From Thermoleophilia bacterium (GTDB taxonomy: Bacteria; Actinomycetota; Thermoleophilia; Gaiellales; SKUG01): a stretch of 6,038 nucleotides of DNA. The notes beneath the pieces were generated by a model. The model made no database searches and was not told the DNA's origin. It was given only the letters and a program-made list of their open reading frames with translations. The translations under genes and the position numbers were made by a program. How positions within the stretch are numbered: the stretch's first letter is position 1; the number at the start of each line of letters is the position of its first letter. The stretch covers positions 1 to 6,038 of the forward strand of contig SKUG01000160.1 in NCBI GenBank assembly GCA_007122215.1. Reading direction: 5' to 3'. This document shows positions 1 through 4,971 of the stretch, piece by piece.

Positions 1-1377
1 CCCCGCAGCCCCCGCTCCAAGCGCGAGGCCAAGGCACTGGCAAAGGCCGCCCGCAAGCGGCGCAAGGCCCAGGCCCGGGCGCGTCGGAAGCGGGCTGAGC
101 AGCGTGCGGAAGGCGCAGCAGCCACCCCCGCCGGCCCGCGTCGCCGGATCCCGCTGCGCGGCCTCTTCGGTCGCGGCGCCGATGAGCCTGCCGTCGATAC
201 CCCCGCCGTCGCCACCCCCGCCGCGGACATGCCCGCGCCAGTCGACGCTCCGGAACCTGCAGCGACCACCCCCGCTGACGTCCCTGGGCCTGCTGGGCCG
301 GCAGCCCCGCCACATGACGGGGAGCAGGTGCCTGCCTCGACGGCCCCCTCCACTGGGCCGGCAGTCTCGGGACCATCGCCATCTACTCCCGGGGAACCGG
401 CCGAGCCTGCAGGCGCCCCGGCCCCCGACATCACGGCTGTTCCTGCCGTCGATGTGCCACCGCCTGTTCCGGCGTCGGATGCCGTCGCGGCCCCGCCTGA
501 CCTGCCGACGCAGGTGACGGAACCGCCGAGCCCACCTGCCCACCCGCCCACGTGGCCGCTCACCCCGGCCGAGCATCGAGGCCTTACCGCAGCAACTGCA
601 CCAGCGGCGCCGCCTGCAGCTCCCCAGGCCCCGGATGCAGAACCGTCACCAGGCTCGCCTCATGGACCCGACGCCTCCCGTTCCGGGCCGCGCGTCGTGC
701 GCACATCGCCCTGGGACCTGACGGGAGGGCATGACGAGGAGGTCACCGAGGACCCCTGGTCGACCGACGCCGCTCCGGCGACGCTCGCGCCCGTCGGAGA
801 CGGGACCGGCCAGGACGATGGCCCGGCCGCGACTCCGGAACCACCTGCCCTCCTGCCGCGCAGGGCGCGCAGGCCGCACCTGCAGGTCGATCCTGCCCCC
901 ATGCCATCGGTCGCATCCCCGACGTGCAGGCCGGATGGAGAGGCTACCGCTACAGCACTCCGCATCGTGGGTACCCTGCGGGCCCCCGGTCCCGAGCAGC
1001 TGGCCATCCCTGTCCAGCGCCCGGCGCGAGGCGTGATCCGACGAGCGCTCACGTCCTTCCGACCAGCGGCAACCGTCGAGGCCCCGGCTCCTCCTCGACC
1101 CGCCCAGGGGCAGCCGATTCCCGACGCGAAGGCGACACCGCCCGCGCGGCGACCATCACCCGCACCATCACCCGCAGCATCACCCGCAGCATCACCCGCA
1201 GCAGCTCGCCAGGTGGCCCTGCTGCGTGATGCAGCCACCCCGGCCCCCACTCGGCCCAAGGTAGACGTCTCTCGCGCGCGCGCACGAGACCTCGCATCCC
1301 AGGAACGGGCGGCCCGCGATCGCCTGCAGGCCCGGCATGAGGCGCTGCGTGCCCGGTTCGCACAGCGGCTGAAGTAG
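1..1377 (+). CDS. Pro/Ala-rich low-complexity protein, 3' part (5' end outside window)
   Basis: I do not recognise this protein. The frame is open from base 1 to a TAG at 1375-1377, giving 458 visible residues. An internal ATG at 229 is not a convincing start because the frame continues upstream without a stop. Residues 1-40 are very basic (Lys/Arg/Ala, likely helical). Residues from about 40 to 410 are rich in Pro, Ala, Thr and Asp and look disordered, with a four-fold Ser-Pro-Ala repeat at residues 385-400. The last 40 residues are charged and helical (Arg/Ala/Glu/Gln), possibly a short coiled coil. No membrane segment or catalytic motif is visible. Third-position GC appears lower than in the peptidase gene. 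It could be the disordered tail of a membrane or envelope protein whose folded part lies upstream, but nothing here proves that. A hairpin with a T run follows the stop. Coding status is fairly sure; function is unknown. Confidence 0.72.
   Translation, partial: PRSPRSKREAKALAKAARKRRKAQARARRKRAEQRAEGAAATPAGPRRRIPLRGLFGRGADEPAVDTPAVATPAADMPAPVDAPEPAATTPADVPGPAGPAAPPHDGEQVPASTAPSTGPAVSGPSPSTPGEPAEPAGAPAPDITAVPAVDVPPPVPASDAVAAPPDLPTQVTEPPSPPAHPPTWPLTPAEHRGLTAATAPAAPPAAPQAPDAEPSPGSPHGPDASRSGPRVVRTSPWDLTGGHDEEVTEDPWSTDAAPATLAPVGDGTGQDDGPAATPEPPALLPRRARRPHLQVDPAPMPSVASPTCRPDGEATATALRIVGTLRAPGPEQLAIPVQRPARGVIRRALTSFRPAATVEAPAPPRPAQGQPIPDAKATPPARRPSPAPSPAASPAASPAAARQVALLRDAATPAPTRPKVDVSRARARDLASQERAARDRLQARHEALRARFAQRLK
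1153..1200 (+). repeat. Four tandem 12-bp repeats inside the Pro/Ala-rich gene
   Basis: Four consecutive 12-bp units of the form (c/g)catcacccgca occupy this stretch. The first two copies begin with c and the last two with g; the other 11 bases are identical. The unit length is a multiple of three, so each copy adds four residues (Ser-Pro-Ala plus Pro or Ala) in frame. Copy-number change would lengthen or shorten the disordered linker without a frameshift. Confidence 0.9.
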
Positions 1378-1421
1378 GCATCGGCCAGGCACCAGGGGCC
1401 TGCGCCGCCACAGCCGGACAT

Positions 1422-1464
1422 CCGGCGATGCCCGTCGCGCATCGCCGGCAGCGCCGACCTTTTT
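1422..1464 (+). terminator. Probable terminator after the Pro/Ala-rich gene
   Basis: A perfect 10-bp inverted repeat (CCGGCGATGC at 1422-1431, GCATCGCCGG at 1439-1448) with a 7-nt loop lies 45 bp after the stop codon at 1377. A run of five T follows at 1460-1464. The 11-nt gap between stem and T run is longer than in a classical intrinsic terminator, so efficiency is uncertain. The stem and its position fit an end of transcription. Confidence 0.55.
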
Positions 1465-1481
1465 CCACGAAGGAGACCATC

Positions 1482-1517
1482 ATGCAGGAAATATTCTGGC
1501 AATTCGCCCTCGTTTGA
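1482..1517 (+). CDS. Possible 11-residue leader peptide (MQEIFWQFALV)
   Basis: A perfect AAGGAG Shine-Dalgarno at 1470-1475 sits 6 nt before an ATG that opens an 11-codon frame ending in TGA at 1515-1517. The peptide is hydrophobic and aromatic, and its AT-rich codons (ATA, TTC, TTC) are unlike the surrounding DNA. It lies after the terminator-like hairpin and 40 bp before the hairpin-rich stretch at 1558-1824. A translated leader acting on that RNA is possible, but there is no run of one amino acid as in classical attenuators. The ORF overlaps repeat element A, so the sequence may instead be conserved as a DNA site. The ribosome binding site is clear; that the peptide is functional is inference. 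Confidence 0.35.
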   Translation: MQEIFWQFALV

Positions 1518-1541
1518 CGACGCGCCGGAGGCCACGTCAGA
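1488..1541 (+). promoter_or_regulatory. Repeat element A, candidate promoter or regulatory region
   Basis: This stretch carries GAAATATTC (1488-1496), TCGTTTG (1510-1516) and TTGACGACGC (1514-1523), then 12 nt and GTCAG (1536-1540). The same words recur in the same order at 1939-2022. TTGACG resembles a -35 box, but the hexamer 17 bp downstream (TCAGAC) is a poor -10 for a housekeeping sigma factor. An alternative sigma factor or an activator site is therefore possible. It lies just upstream of the candidate structured RNA at 1558. Confidence 0.35.
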
Positions 1542-1557
1542 CTTCTCCACGAACGGT

Positions 1558-1824
1558 CTTCCGGGATGCCGGGAGCCGACACGGGTGAGGGATCACCGAA
1601 GGCGGCACGGAGGGTGCCGCAGGCGGTTTCACGCTGGTGGGTGGAGACACCCTGGTTGCGTGGAAGGCGCCGGGGCGGGCCGCCCGGTCAGGCGGCCCCT
1701 GCGCCGCATGGAGCCGACTCGCTCGGCCGCCGCGCAGACCCGGTGCGACGGGCCAGCTACGCCTCGGGTGTTGGGGAGCACCCGGGGCCGGGGATGCAGC
1801 GGGGGACCACCACGGTCCCCCGCT
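1558..1824 (+). ncRNA. Candidate structured RNA: chain of seven hairpins with GNRA loops
   Basis: No frame here looks coding: conceptual proteins are rich in Arg, Cys, Trp and His. Seven stems follow one another. H0 1558-1575 has 7 bp with one U.G. H1 1584-1597 has 5 bp and a GGGA loop. H2 1602-1620 has 7 bp. H3 1627-1665 has an outer 8-bp stem with one U.G, an internal loop, an inner 5-bp stem and a GAGA loop. H4 1666-1705 has 5 bp plus 8 bp and abuts H3. H5 1761-1788 has 10 bp with one U.G. H6 1798-1824 has a perfect 11 bp and a 5-nt loop. A weaker 5-bp stem lies at 1713-1727. All three wobble pairs form only in + strand RNA (they would be A.C in the other strand), and two loops are GNRA only on +, which sets the strand. 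I could not match it to SAM, cobalamin, c-di-GMP, c-di-AMP, TPP, T-box, RNase P or tmRNA signatures. It may be a free ncRNA or part of the peptidase leader. High GC raises the chance of fortuitous stems. Confidence 0.42.
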
Positions 1825-1938
1825 CACCCCCCACCATGGCCATCGCTTCCATCACGTCATGTCCCCGAGCCTCGATCCTCCACAGGCGACCCGCGTGACA
1901 TGGGCAGTTCCGGCCATGGCAGATGGCCCCCATTGCCC
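1825..1938. other. Gap between the hairpin chain and element B
   Basis: No gene or promoter is supported here. One 6-bp hairpin (GGCCAT at 1912-1917, ATGGCC at 1923-1928) covers the ATG at 1923. That ATG could extend the downstream peptidase frame by 55 codons, but it has no ribosome binding site and the added residues resemble nothing in M4 peptidases. Confidence 0.5.
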
Positions 1939-2022
1939 GAAATATTCCCGCGGGCTCGTCGTTTGCGTGGACATTTTCCAGCGTTTCGGGGGGAGTTGAC
2001 GACGCCGAAGCATGCATGTCAG
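1939..2022 (+). promoter_or_regulatory. Repeat element B, candidate promoter region of the M4 peptidase
   Basis: This is the second copy of the element A words: GAAATATTC (1939-1947), TCGTTTG (1959-1965), TTGACGACGC (1996-2005) and GTCAG (2018-2022). The distance from TTGACGACGC to GTCAG is identical to that in A. About 31 extra bases separate TCGTTTG from the TTGACG block. A further shared word, TTTTCCA, is at 1974-1980 here and at 1461-1467 near A. The GTCAG lies about 65 bp before the peptidase start, a sensible promoter distance. An 8-bp palindrome CCCGCGGG is at 1947-1954. Confidence 0.35.
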
Positions 2023-2071
2023 GGTCTGCCCTGCAGTGGCCGTGGGAGGCCGCCGCGCAGTGGTATCGCCC

Positions 2072-2080
2072 GGGGAGGGG
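2072..2080 (+). promoter_or_regulatory. Ribosome binding site deciding the M4 peptidase start
   Basis: GGGGAGGGG ends 7 nt before the ATG at 2088. No comparable site precedes the in-frame ATGs at 1923 or 2016, so 2088 is the preferred start. Confidence 0.8.
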
Positions 2081-2087
2081 TAACAAC

Positions 2088-2927
2088 ATGGTCTCGAGGC
2101 TCAGTGCAGCAAGCACGGGTTCGGCAGGGTGGCTTCGCGAGCCCGTCCAGCTCTTTGAATGGACGTCGCAGGGCAAGCAGCGGCTCGACGTATCTGCACC
2201 GGCTGCGCTCAGCGACGTGGCCCGCATGACCTACGAGAACGGCATGAGGGTCCAGACCTGGCTCCACGAGCGCTTCGGCCGCGCCGGGTGGGATGGGCGG
2301 GGAACGCCCCTGACGATGGTCATCCACGCCAGTGACGGCTCCGGACGCCCGGTCAACAACGCCTGGTTCGACACCCGGCGCGGTGCCCTCTACTTCGGCG
2401 ACGGGGACGGCCAGCTCTTCAAGCCACTTGGCAAGGCGCTCGACGTGGTTGCGCACGAGGCCTTCCACGGCATGCTCTTCACCCACGGCCTGCGCAACTT
2501 CAGCGGCGAGTCCGGGGCGCTCCACGAGTCGTTCTCCGACGTCCTCGCAGTCGCCCTCGACGATCGCAACTGGCAGATCGGGGAGGACGTCTTCACACCG
2601 GGGGTTCCCGGGGATGCGCTGCGGGACCTCACGCGCCCCCGCTTCTCCCACGTCAGCCAGGTCCCCCAGGCCTTCACGGGCGTGCACGACCTCTCCGGCA
2701 TCCCGAGCTACGCGGCCGTGCGCGTGGGCAAGCAGCTGGGCCGGGAGGCCATGGCCGACATCTGGTACACGGCAGCGACGAAGTACCTCGGGCCCGGCGA
2801 CGGCTTCCGCGGGGCTGCCAACGCCACCATCCGTGCTGCGAGCTCGCTCTACGGCGAGGACTCCGAGGCCGTACGCGCGGTCAAGGACGGCTGGCGACAC
2901 GTCGGCGTCCTGGGCGACCGGCCCTAG
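2088..2927 (+). CDS. Compact thermolysin-like (M4 family) zinc metallopeptidase
   Basis: The predicted 279-residue product matches the M4 fold in order. It has the Asn-Asn-Ala substrate-binding segment at residues 90-92, GDGDG at 104-108 leading into PLGKALDVVAHE, the zinc motif HEAFH (His123, Glu124, His127), and the third ligand Glu147 exactly 20 residues after His127 as in thermolysin. Asp151 and Arg179 (thermolysin Asp170 and Arg203) are kept, as are WQIGEDVFTPG and GVH..SGIP, whose His200 equals thermolysin His231. The C-terminal helices end in a VGV motif. Oddities: Phe138 stands where thermolysin has Tyr157, and Ala195 where it has Asp226. There is no signal peptide, no FTP or PepSY propeptide, and the first part of the mature thermolysin N-terminal domain is missing. 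It resembles the short protealysin-type branch, but I see no PPL-type propeptide and no neighbouring emfourin-like inhibitor gene. Zinc ligands and the catalytic Glu are intact, so activity is plausible. Location may be cytoplasmic or depend on non-classical export. The substrate is unknown. Confidence 0.88.
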   Translation: MVSRLSAASTGSAGWLREPVQLFEWTSQGKQRLDVSAPAALSDVARMTYENGMRVQTWLHERFGRAGWDGRGTPLTMVIHASDGSGRPVNNAWFDTRRGALYFGDGDGQLFKPLGKALDVVAHEAFHGMLFTHGLRNFSGESGALHESFSDVLAVALDDRNWQIGEDVFTPGVPGDALRDLTRPRFSHVSQVPQAFTGVHDLSGIPSYAAVRVGKQLGREAMADIWYTAATKYLGPGDGFRGAANATIRAASSLYGEDSEAVRAVKDGWRHVGVLGDRP

Positions 2928-4258
2928 GCTGCGCGGTCGACATCCGGGCGATCGTCGGGAACGGCCTCGGTCCTCGAGCGCTGCGGAGCCTCGGGGTGGC
3001 AGATCGCTTCCAGCGCGGCAACGCATGCAGCTGGCTCGGTGGGGATCCCGCCACGCCGGAGTCCGTCGGCCAGGTCTGCCAGCAGCCCGAGCTCCCAGAG
3101 CTGGTCGACGAGCTCCCCGAGCGCACGCGGCACCACCGTCAGCAGCTCGTGTGAGGGAGGCTCGTCGAGGCGGCCATCGGCCCGGGCCGCAACCCCGAGC
3201 ACCCTGCCGATGGCTGCCAGCAGCGCGTGGAGGTCATCGGATCGCAGTGCGGCCTCCAGGACGCGGGTTGCCTGGTCGGGGTCAAGCTGCCCGCTGGCCA
3301 TGACGGCCTCGTGCACCGAGCGGGCGCTCGCGGCATCCTCGCTGACCACCAGCAGCAGCAGCGCCGCGTGGGCAGCCTCCCACGATGCCTGTGCAGCAGG
3401 GTCCAGGCCAGGGGCGAGCGTCGAGCTGGTGCGTGCGGGGGCCGGGTCGAACGCGGCGTCGGCGTGATCGCGGCCCGGCCCGTCGTCCAGCACGTCCGAT
3501 CCGTCCCCTGGCGCTGCGACCTGGGCACCTTCGGCTGCCGCCACGGGAGCCTGCTCGGCCGGATCCCTCACGGCGCGGGCCGCGTGGCGGGCGCTGCGCA
3601 GGCCGAGGACGACCAGGGACAGGCCGACAGCCAGCAGCGCAGTGGCGATGACCGCGAGGAGCCGAGCGGCCCTGTTGGCTGCTCGCGCAGCGTCACCCCT
3701 GGATGTCCGGAGCTGCTCCATCGATGCGGCGGCTCGACCTGCTGCCGGCTCGAGCACCTGCTCCTGCCAGCCGGTTGCGAAGGCCGCGGCGGCCTGCTGG
3801 AGCTGGTCGGGGTCACCGGCTGCGTCGGACATTGCCGTCTCGAGCGTGGTGATGAGGGTCGCCCCGCTGATCGCTGCCTGGTCCCACGCCTCGCGATCCC
3901 CGGCGGGGAGCCCGTCGGCCCCCTTGACGGCCTGCATGGTCCGGGCGAAGCTGCCCACGGCCTGCTGCCACTCCACTGGTGGCCGCTCGCCATCGGGGTC
4001 CACGAGGGCGTGGGCCACTCCGGCAGCCATCACCTGCTGGGCAACGGCATGGCCGTCGGCCGCAACGCTCGCGACATCGACCGCTGCGATCCCTGCCGTG
4101 CCTCCACGATCACCGCCGAGCCCGATGGCGACGAGCACCGCGAGCGCGGCCAGCGCCATCCCGGCTCCGGCTGCGGCGACGCGTGGCGCGGTGAGCCAGC
4201 GGCCCATGCGTGGCCGCGGCAGTGCGGTGGATGCCTGTCCTGCGTGCCTGCCATCCAT
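2924..4258 (-). CDS. Two-helix membrane protein with sensor-like topology
   Basis: No known family was recognised. The start is the ATG at 4258 (444 residues) because GAGGGAGG lies 5 nt upstream; an earlier in-frame ATG at 4318 lacks such a site and would overlap the pilin gene. Two hydrophobic segments, near residues 27-48 and 199-220, enclose a roughly 150-residue Ala/Gln-rich helical domain predicted to lie outside the membrane. The cytoplasmic part has an acidic, Pro/Ala-rich linker (about 230-285) and then a helical domain rich in Leu and Ala (about 285-425) with an acidic/basic tail. This is the topology of chemoreceptors and histidine kinases with four-helix sensor domains, but I see no HAMP, kinase, methyl-accepting or GGDEF motif. 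It follows the pilin gene by 43 bp on the same strand and probably shares its transcript. A role in pilus function or surface sensing is inferred from position only. It converges on the peptidase gene with overlapping stops. Confidence 0.82.
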   Translation of the reverse strand: MDGRHAGQASTALPRPRMGRWLTAPRVAAAGAGMALAALAVLVAIGLGGDRGGTAGIAAVDVASVAADGHAVAQQVMAAGVAHALVDPDGERPPVEWQQAVGSFARTMQAVKGADGLPAGDREAWDQAAISGATLITTLETAMSDAAGDPDQLQQAAAAFATGWQEQVLEPAAGRAAASMEQLRTSRGDAARAANRAARLLAVIATALLAVGLSLVVLGLRSARHAARAVRDPAEQAPVAAAEGAQVAAPGDGSDVLDDGPGRDHADAAFDPAPARTSSTLAPGLDPAAQASWEAAHAALLLLVVSEDAASARSVHEAVMASGQLDPDQATRVLEAALRSDDLHALLAAIGRVLGVAARADGRLDEPPSHELLTVVPRALGELVDQLWELGLLADLADGLRRGGIPTEPAACVAALEAICHPEAPQRSRTEAVPDDRPDVDRAA

Positions 4259-4263
4259 GGCAG

Positions 4264-4271
4264 CCTCCCTC
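4264..4271 (-). promoter_or_regulatory. Ribosome binding site of the two-helix membrane protein
   Basis: On the minus strand GAGGGAGG precedes the ATG at 4258 by 5 nt. It lies in the 43-bp gap after the pilin stop and supports this start over the ATG at 4318. Confidence 0.75.
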
Positions 4272-4301
4272 GGTCGGTCGCGGTGCGGGCCGCGGGACTG
4301 C

Positions 4302-4814
4302 TCAGCGCTTTGACCCACACGGTGTCAGGCCCGGCATCCTCATCCCGGATCCGACCCCGCAGTCCTGCACGATGGCCCGGTTGTCCTTCGTGTGCACCCG
4401 CAGGAAGAAGCCCGAGTCGTCCCCTGCGCGGACGTACTCGATCTTGCCTTCCTGCCCGGCGCCACAGCTGTTGGCACAGAAGTTGACCAGGCCCTCCGCG
4501 ACGAGCTGCGGGACCTCCGACATGTAGGGGGTGCCGTTGCGGTCGACGGGCCCGCGTTGCGGATTGGGCCAGTCGGCGCTGCCAACGACCGGGTTCCGGT
4601 TGGCGTGGTCGAGCCGGAAGGCGCTGATGGCAGCTGCGTACTCGGAGGCCGCTGCGCGGGTGGCGTTGGCGGAGGTCGCCTCCCGGGCACCGAAGAAGGT
4701 GGGGATGGCCAGTGCCATGAGTATGCCAACGAGGATCATGGCGATCAGGATCTCCATCAGGGTGAAGCCGCGCTCGTCTGCAATCCTGCTGCGCATGCTG
4801 GGGGACGTGGGCAT
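4302..4814 (-). CDS. Type IV pilin-like protein with prepilin leader
   Basis: The product (170 residues from the ATG at 4814) has a 16-residue basic leader ending in Glu-Arg-Gly, followed by FTLMEILIAM and a continuous hydrophobic helix to about residue 39. This is the class III signal cut by prepilin peptidase after Gly16; the mature Phe1 and Glu5 are present. The globular part holds four cysteines (113, 117, 152, 166). The last pair resembles the C-terminal disulfide loop of type IVa pilins, and the close Cys113-Cys117 pair may form a second small loop. It would be inserted in the membrane and assembled into a pilus or pseudopilus (type II secretion-like) by machinery not encoded here. The start at 4814 is preferred because AGAGGTGA lies 4 nt upstream; an ATG at 4829 would add five residues but has no clear binding site. 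It is the first gene of a probable two-gene operon with the downstream membrane protein. Whether it is a major or a minor pilin cannot be told. Confidence 0.92.
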   Translation of the reverse strand: MPTSPSMRSRIADERGFTLMEILIAMILVGILMALAIPTFFGAREATSANATRAAASEYAAAISAFRLDHANRNPVVGSADWPNPQRGPVDRNGTPYMSEVPQLVAEGLVNFCANSCGAGQEGKIEYVRAGDDSGFFLRVHTKDNRAIVQDCGVGSGMRMPGLTPCGSKR

Positions 4815-4971
4815 GCGGTCACCTCTCATCGCTCGTTCGACGTACCGCTGCTATCGGCTGCCGGAACGAAAACCTTGAAGGAATCGGGAGTCGCACCCTG
4901 GCCCGAGACGCACCTTGGCGAGGGCCCGATAGGCTGGCACGGCCTCGGCGACGACACGGAAGGACCTCGGC
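4815..4971. promoter_or_regulatory. Divergent promoter region between pilin and exported-protein genes
   Basis: This 157-bp gap separates two divergent genes and must carry the pilin promoter, and probably one for the exported protein. The word CCGATAG occurs once on each strand pointing toward each gene: minus strand at 4857-4851, 36 bp before the pilin start, and plus strand at 4926-4932, 39 bp before the other start. The minus copy reads GCCGATAG, close to the -10 of FliA/WhiG-type sigma factors (GCCGATAA). The matching TAAA -35 is weak there (TCAA at 16 bp) and absent on the plus side. No good housekeeping -35/-10 pair was found. Confidence 0.5.
4819..4826 (-). promoter_or_regulatory. Ribosome binding site of the pilin gene
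   Basis: On the minus strand AGAGGTGA ends 4 nt before the ATG at 4814. It falls between the two possible start codons (4829 and 4814) and so favours the shorter form. Confidence 0.65.

Noticed and set aside
1273..1283. CG dinucleotide run as a possible phase-variation tract
   Set aside because: Only about five units, and it encodes an ordinary Arg-Ala-Arg-Ala stretch, so slippage is not supported.
660..1550. Long minus-strand open frame opposite the Pro/Ala-rich gene
   Set aside because: Its product is Arg/Cys/Trp-rich and mirrors the repeats of the + strand gene. GC-rich coding DNA commonly leaves such antisense frames open.
1480..2010. Insertion sequence or MITE bounded by elements A and B
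   Set aside because: The two copies are imperfect direct words with an internal length difference. No terminal inverted repeats, target duplication or transposase was seen, so mobility is not supported.
1923..2087. N-terminal extension of the M4 peptidase from ATG 1923
   Set aside because: No Shine-Dalgarno is present and the ATG lies in a small hairpin. The extra 55 residues show neither a signal peptide nor an M4 propeptide, while ATG 2088 has a very strong site.
1378..2087. Emfourin-like inhibitor gene beside the M4 peptidase
   Set aside because: Protealysin-type peptidases often have one, but no small coding frame of suitable composition is present in this gap, and the downstream side is occupied by the convergent gene.
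1585..2229. + strand frame through the hairpin region
   Set aside because: The conceptual protein is full of Arg, Trp, Cys and His, has no good ribosome binding site and overlaps the peptidase start in another frame.
3227..4486. 419-codon + strand frame opposite the membrane protein and pilin
   Set aside because: It is Cys/Arg/His-rich with no domain. The minus-strand frames give clear membrane helices and a prepilin leader.
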